DNA of 64,000 nt from Dietzia psychralcaliphila (lineage in GTDB: Bacteria; Actinomycetota; Actinomycetes; Mycobacteriales; Mycobacteriaceae), in assembly GCF_003096095.1 (NCBI RefSeq), contig NZ_CP015453.1, positions 2,542,001-2,606,000 on the forward strand. The letters are read 5' to 3'. Below are positions 63,033 to 64,000 of this stretch, in pieces (the stretch's first letter is position 1; the number at the start of each line of letters is the position of its first letter). Below the pieces are notes generated by a model that saw only the letters and a program-made list of their open reading frames with translations, had not been told where the DNA came from and did not search any database. Made by a program: the position numbers and the translations under genes.

Positions 63033-63590
63033 TCACGAGCTCGCCGTGTGCGTGTGCATCCGCACCCCGTCGTCGTTGAAGATGCTGATCACCTGCGCGG
63101 GCCGCGCACCGGCTGCAGACAGGCTGTGGGGGACCCTGGTGTCGAACTCGGCCGCCTCGCCGCGGGTCAGGATCAGCTCCTGGTCGCCCAGGACCAGCCG
63201 CAGCTTCCCGGAGAGCACGTAGAGCCATTCGTAGCCGTCGTGGACCCGGGGCTCGGGCGCCGTGCTCGCGGGCGGGTAGGTGATCTTGTAGGTCCCGATC
63301 GACGACCCCTCGGGAGCCAGCGGCGCGATCACCATGCCGTCCCGGTGGATCACCGGACGCCTCACCCTGGGGTCGACCGTCGCCGGGGCCACCAGGTCGT
63401 CGAGGTTGATCCCCAGTTGGCGCGTGAGCGGCAGGAGCAGCTCGAGGCTGGCCTGACGTTTGCCCGACTCGAGCCGGGACAGCGTGCTGGCCGACATCCC
63501 CGCCCGCTCTGCCAGCTCGTCCAGCGTCCACCCCTTGCTGTGCCGGTACGCGCGCAACCGCATCCCGACCTGCTTCAGTTCCCCGGACAT
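63033..63590 (-). CDS. XRE-family regulator with C-terminal cupin domain
   Basis: A 185-residue regulator. The helix-turn-helix (residues ~6-60) reads LKQVGMRLRAYRHSKGWTLD ... GMSASTLSRLESGKRQAS, and a cupin effector-binding domain (~105-180) has EWLYVLSGKLRLVLGDQELI and FDTRVPHSLSA. This arrangement often controls a divergent enzyme gene. Here that is the flavoprotein beginning at 63658, across a 67-bp spacer with an inverted repeat. ATG 63590 is chosen; TTG 63608 would add six residues. Confidence 0.88.
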   Translation of the reverse strand: MSGELKQVGMRLRAYRHSKGWTLDELAERAGMSASTLSRLESGKRQASLELLLPLTRQLGINLDDLVAPATVDPRVRRPVIHRDGMVIAPLAPEGSSIGTYKITYPPASTAPEPRVHDGYEWLYVLSGKLRLVLGDQELILTRGEAAEFDTRVPHSLSAAGARPAQVISIFNDDGVRMHTHTASS

Positions 63591-63611
63591 CGCCCAACCC
63601 CTTGCCAATAG

Positions 63612-63627
63612 TGCAAACCTGCTTGCA
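63612..63627. promoter_or_regulatory. Inverted repeat in the divergent regulator-flavoprotein spacer
   Basis: TGCAA-ACCTGC-TTGCA is a 5-bp inverted repeat with a 6-bp spacer, near the middle of the 67-bp divergent region. It is a candidate operator for the XRE-cupin regulator. Confidence 0.45.
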
Positions 63628-63657
63628 GTTTACGCACACGAGGCGTGAACTACTGCC

Positions 63658-64000
63658 ATGAACACGAAACGGGAGTCAGACGAACACTGGGACGCCATCG
63701 TGGTCGGCGGAGGGGCCGCCGGCCTGTCGGCGGCGCTGATGCTGGGCCGGGCACGCCGCCGCGTGCTGGTGGTGGACGCGGGCGAGCCGCGCAACCGCTT
63801 CGCCGCGCACATGCACGGCGTCCTCGGCCACGAGGGGATGGACCCGCTCGACCTGCTCCGCCGGGGTCGCGAGGAGCTGCGGGAGTACGACGTGACGGTG
63901 CGGACGGGGTCCGTGACCGTGGTCCGTGACAGCGGGGTCGACGACACGGGGAACGACGAGGCCGGGGCCGGCCTGACCGTGGAGTTCGCCGATGCGGCGC
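63658..64000 (+). CDS. Thioredoxin reductase-like FAD/NAD(P)-dependent oxidoreductase (3' end cut by window edge)
   Basis: The first 114 residues of a TrxB-type flavoprotein. The FAD Rossmann motif AIVVGGGAAGLSAALMLGRA is at residues ~14-33, and PRNRFAAHMHGVLGHEGMDPLDLL follows, typical of the thioredoxin-reductase-like family often paired with XRE or TetR regulators. The NAD(P)H-binding half and any CxxC motif lie beyond the window. It is divergent from the XRE-cupin gene and probably under its control. Confidence 0.85.
   Translation, partial: MNTKRESDEHWDAIVVGGGAAGLSAALMLGRARRRVLVVDAGEPRNRFAAHMHGVLGHEGMDPLDLLRRGREELREYDVTVRTGSVTVVRDSGVDDTGNDEAGAGLTVEFADAA

Overview
This 64 kb window is high-GC DNA that reads as chromosome of a mycolic-acid-lineage actinobacterium (Mycobacteriales). 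Dietzia is my best guess, but I cannot prove the genus. The evidence is the housekeeping backbone: mfd, a TetR regulator like Rv1019, tRNA-Gln, glmU, prs, rplY, pth, then ispE, ksgA, rpfB, tatD, metG, pabB, rsmI and pmt. This is essentially the Mycobacterium tuberculosis Rv1002c-Rv1020 neighbourhood, interrupted here by blocks of accessory genes. Starts are often GTG, genes often overlap by 1-8 bases, and no insertion sequence, phage gene or CRISPR array was seen.

Layout. 1-3409: mfd on the minus strand, cut by the left edge. 3746-11355: a tightly coupled eight-gene cluster matching the Nit1C / MSMEG_0565-0572 'nitrogen starvation' cluster (Sll0783-like protein, nitrilase, MSMEG_0570-like protein, flavoprotein, radical SAM protein, GNAT-AIR synthase fusion, second nitrilase homologue, glycosyltransferase). 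In the second nitrilase homologue the catalytic Glu and Cys are replaced by His and Asp. 11409-12107: a VKOR-family membrane protein. 12249-15388: a four-gene operon (GT2, acyl-CoA dehydrogenase-like, PIG-L deacetylase, NodS-like methyltransferase). 15422-16743: TetR and HdeD genes divergent from a perfect 22-bp palindrome. 16902-23766: the glmU-prs-arsC-rplY region with a TPP enzyme. 23894-26678: lysE/lysG, pth, DUF1990. 26772-37047: secreted nucleotidase, prfC, then a same-strand run of secreted dipeptidase-like protein, MFS, GH1 glucosidase and beta-lactamase-like lipoprotein. 37179-41774: AI-2E exporter, enoyl-CoA hydratase, PPK2, TetR, HAD. 41829-43090: a DUF559 nuclease-like gene bracketed by two related 75-bp palindromic elements in opposite orientation. 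43225-49390: ABC-F, ispE, ksgA, rpfB and tatD. 49398-56729: metG, BCCT transporter, pabB, rsmI and pmt. 56873-64000: DoxX/SDR, old-yellow-enzyme, small secreted protein, Rdx protein, MFS, a paired SMR exporter, tRNA-Ala, and a cupin regulator divergent from a flavoprotein cut by the right edge.

How the genes work together. The Nit1C cluster is the best candidate for a distinctive system. Related clusters are linked in the literature to nitrogen starvation and, in pseudomonads, to growth on cyanide. Here one active-looking nitrilase is co-expressed with an apparently catalytically dead paralogue. The window is also unusually rich in short tandem repeats (6-20 bp units), several of them in frame inside or at the ends of conserved proteins (KsgA, IspE, RsmI, the MSMEG_0570-like protein, the acyl-CoA dehydrogenase-like protein).
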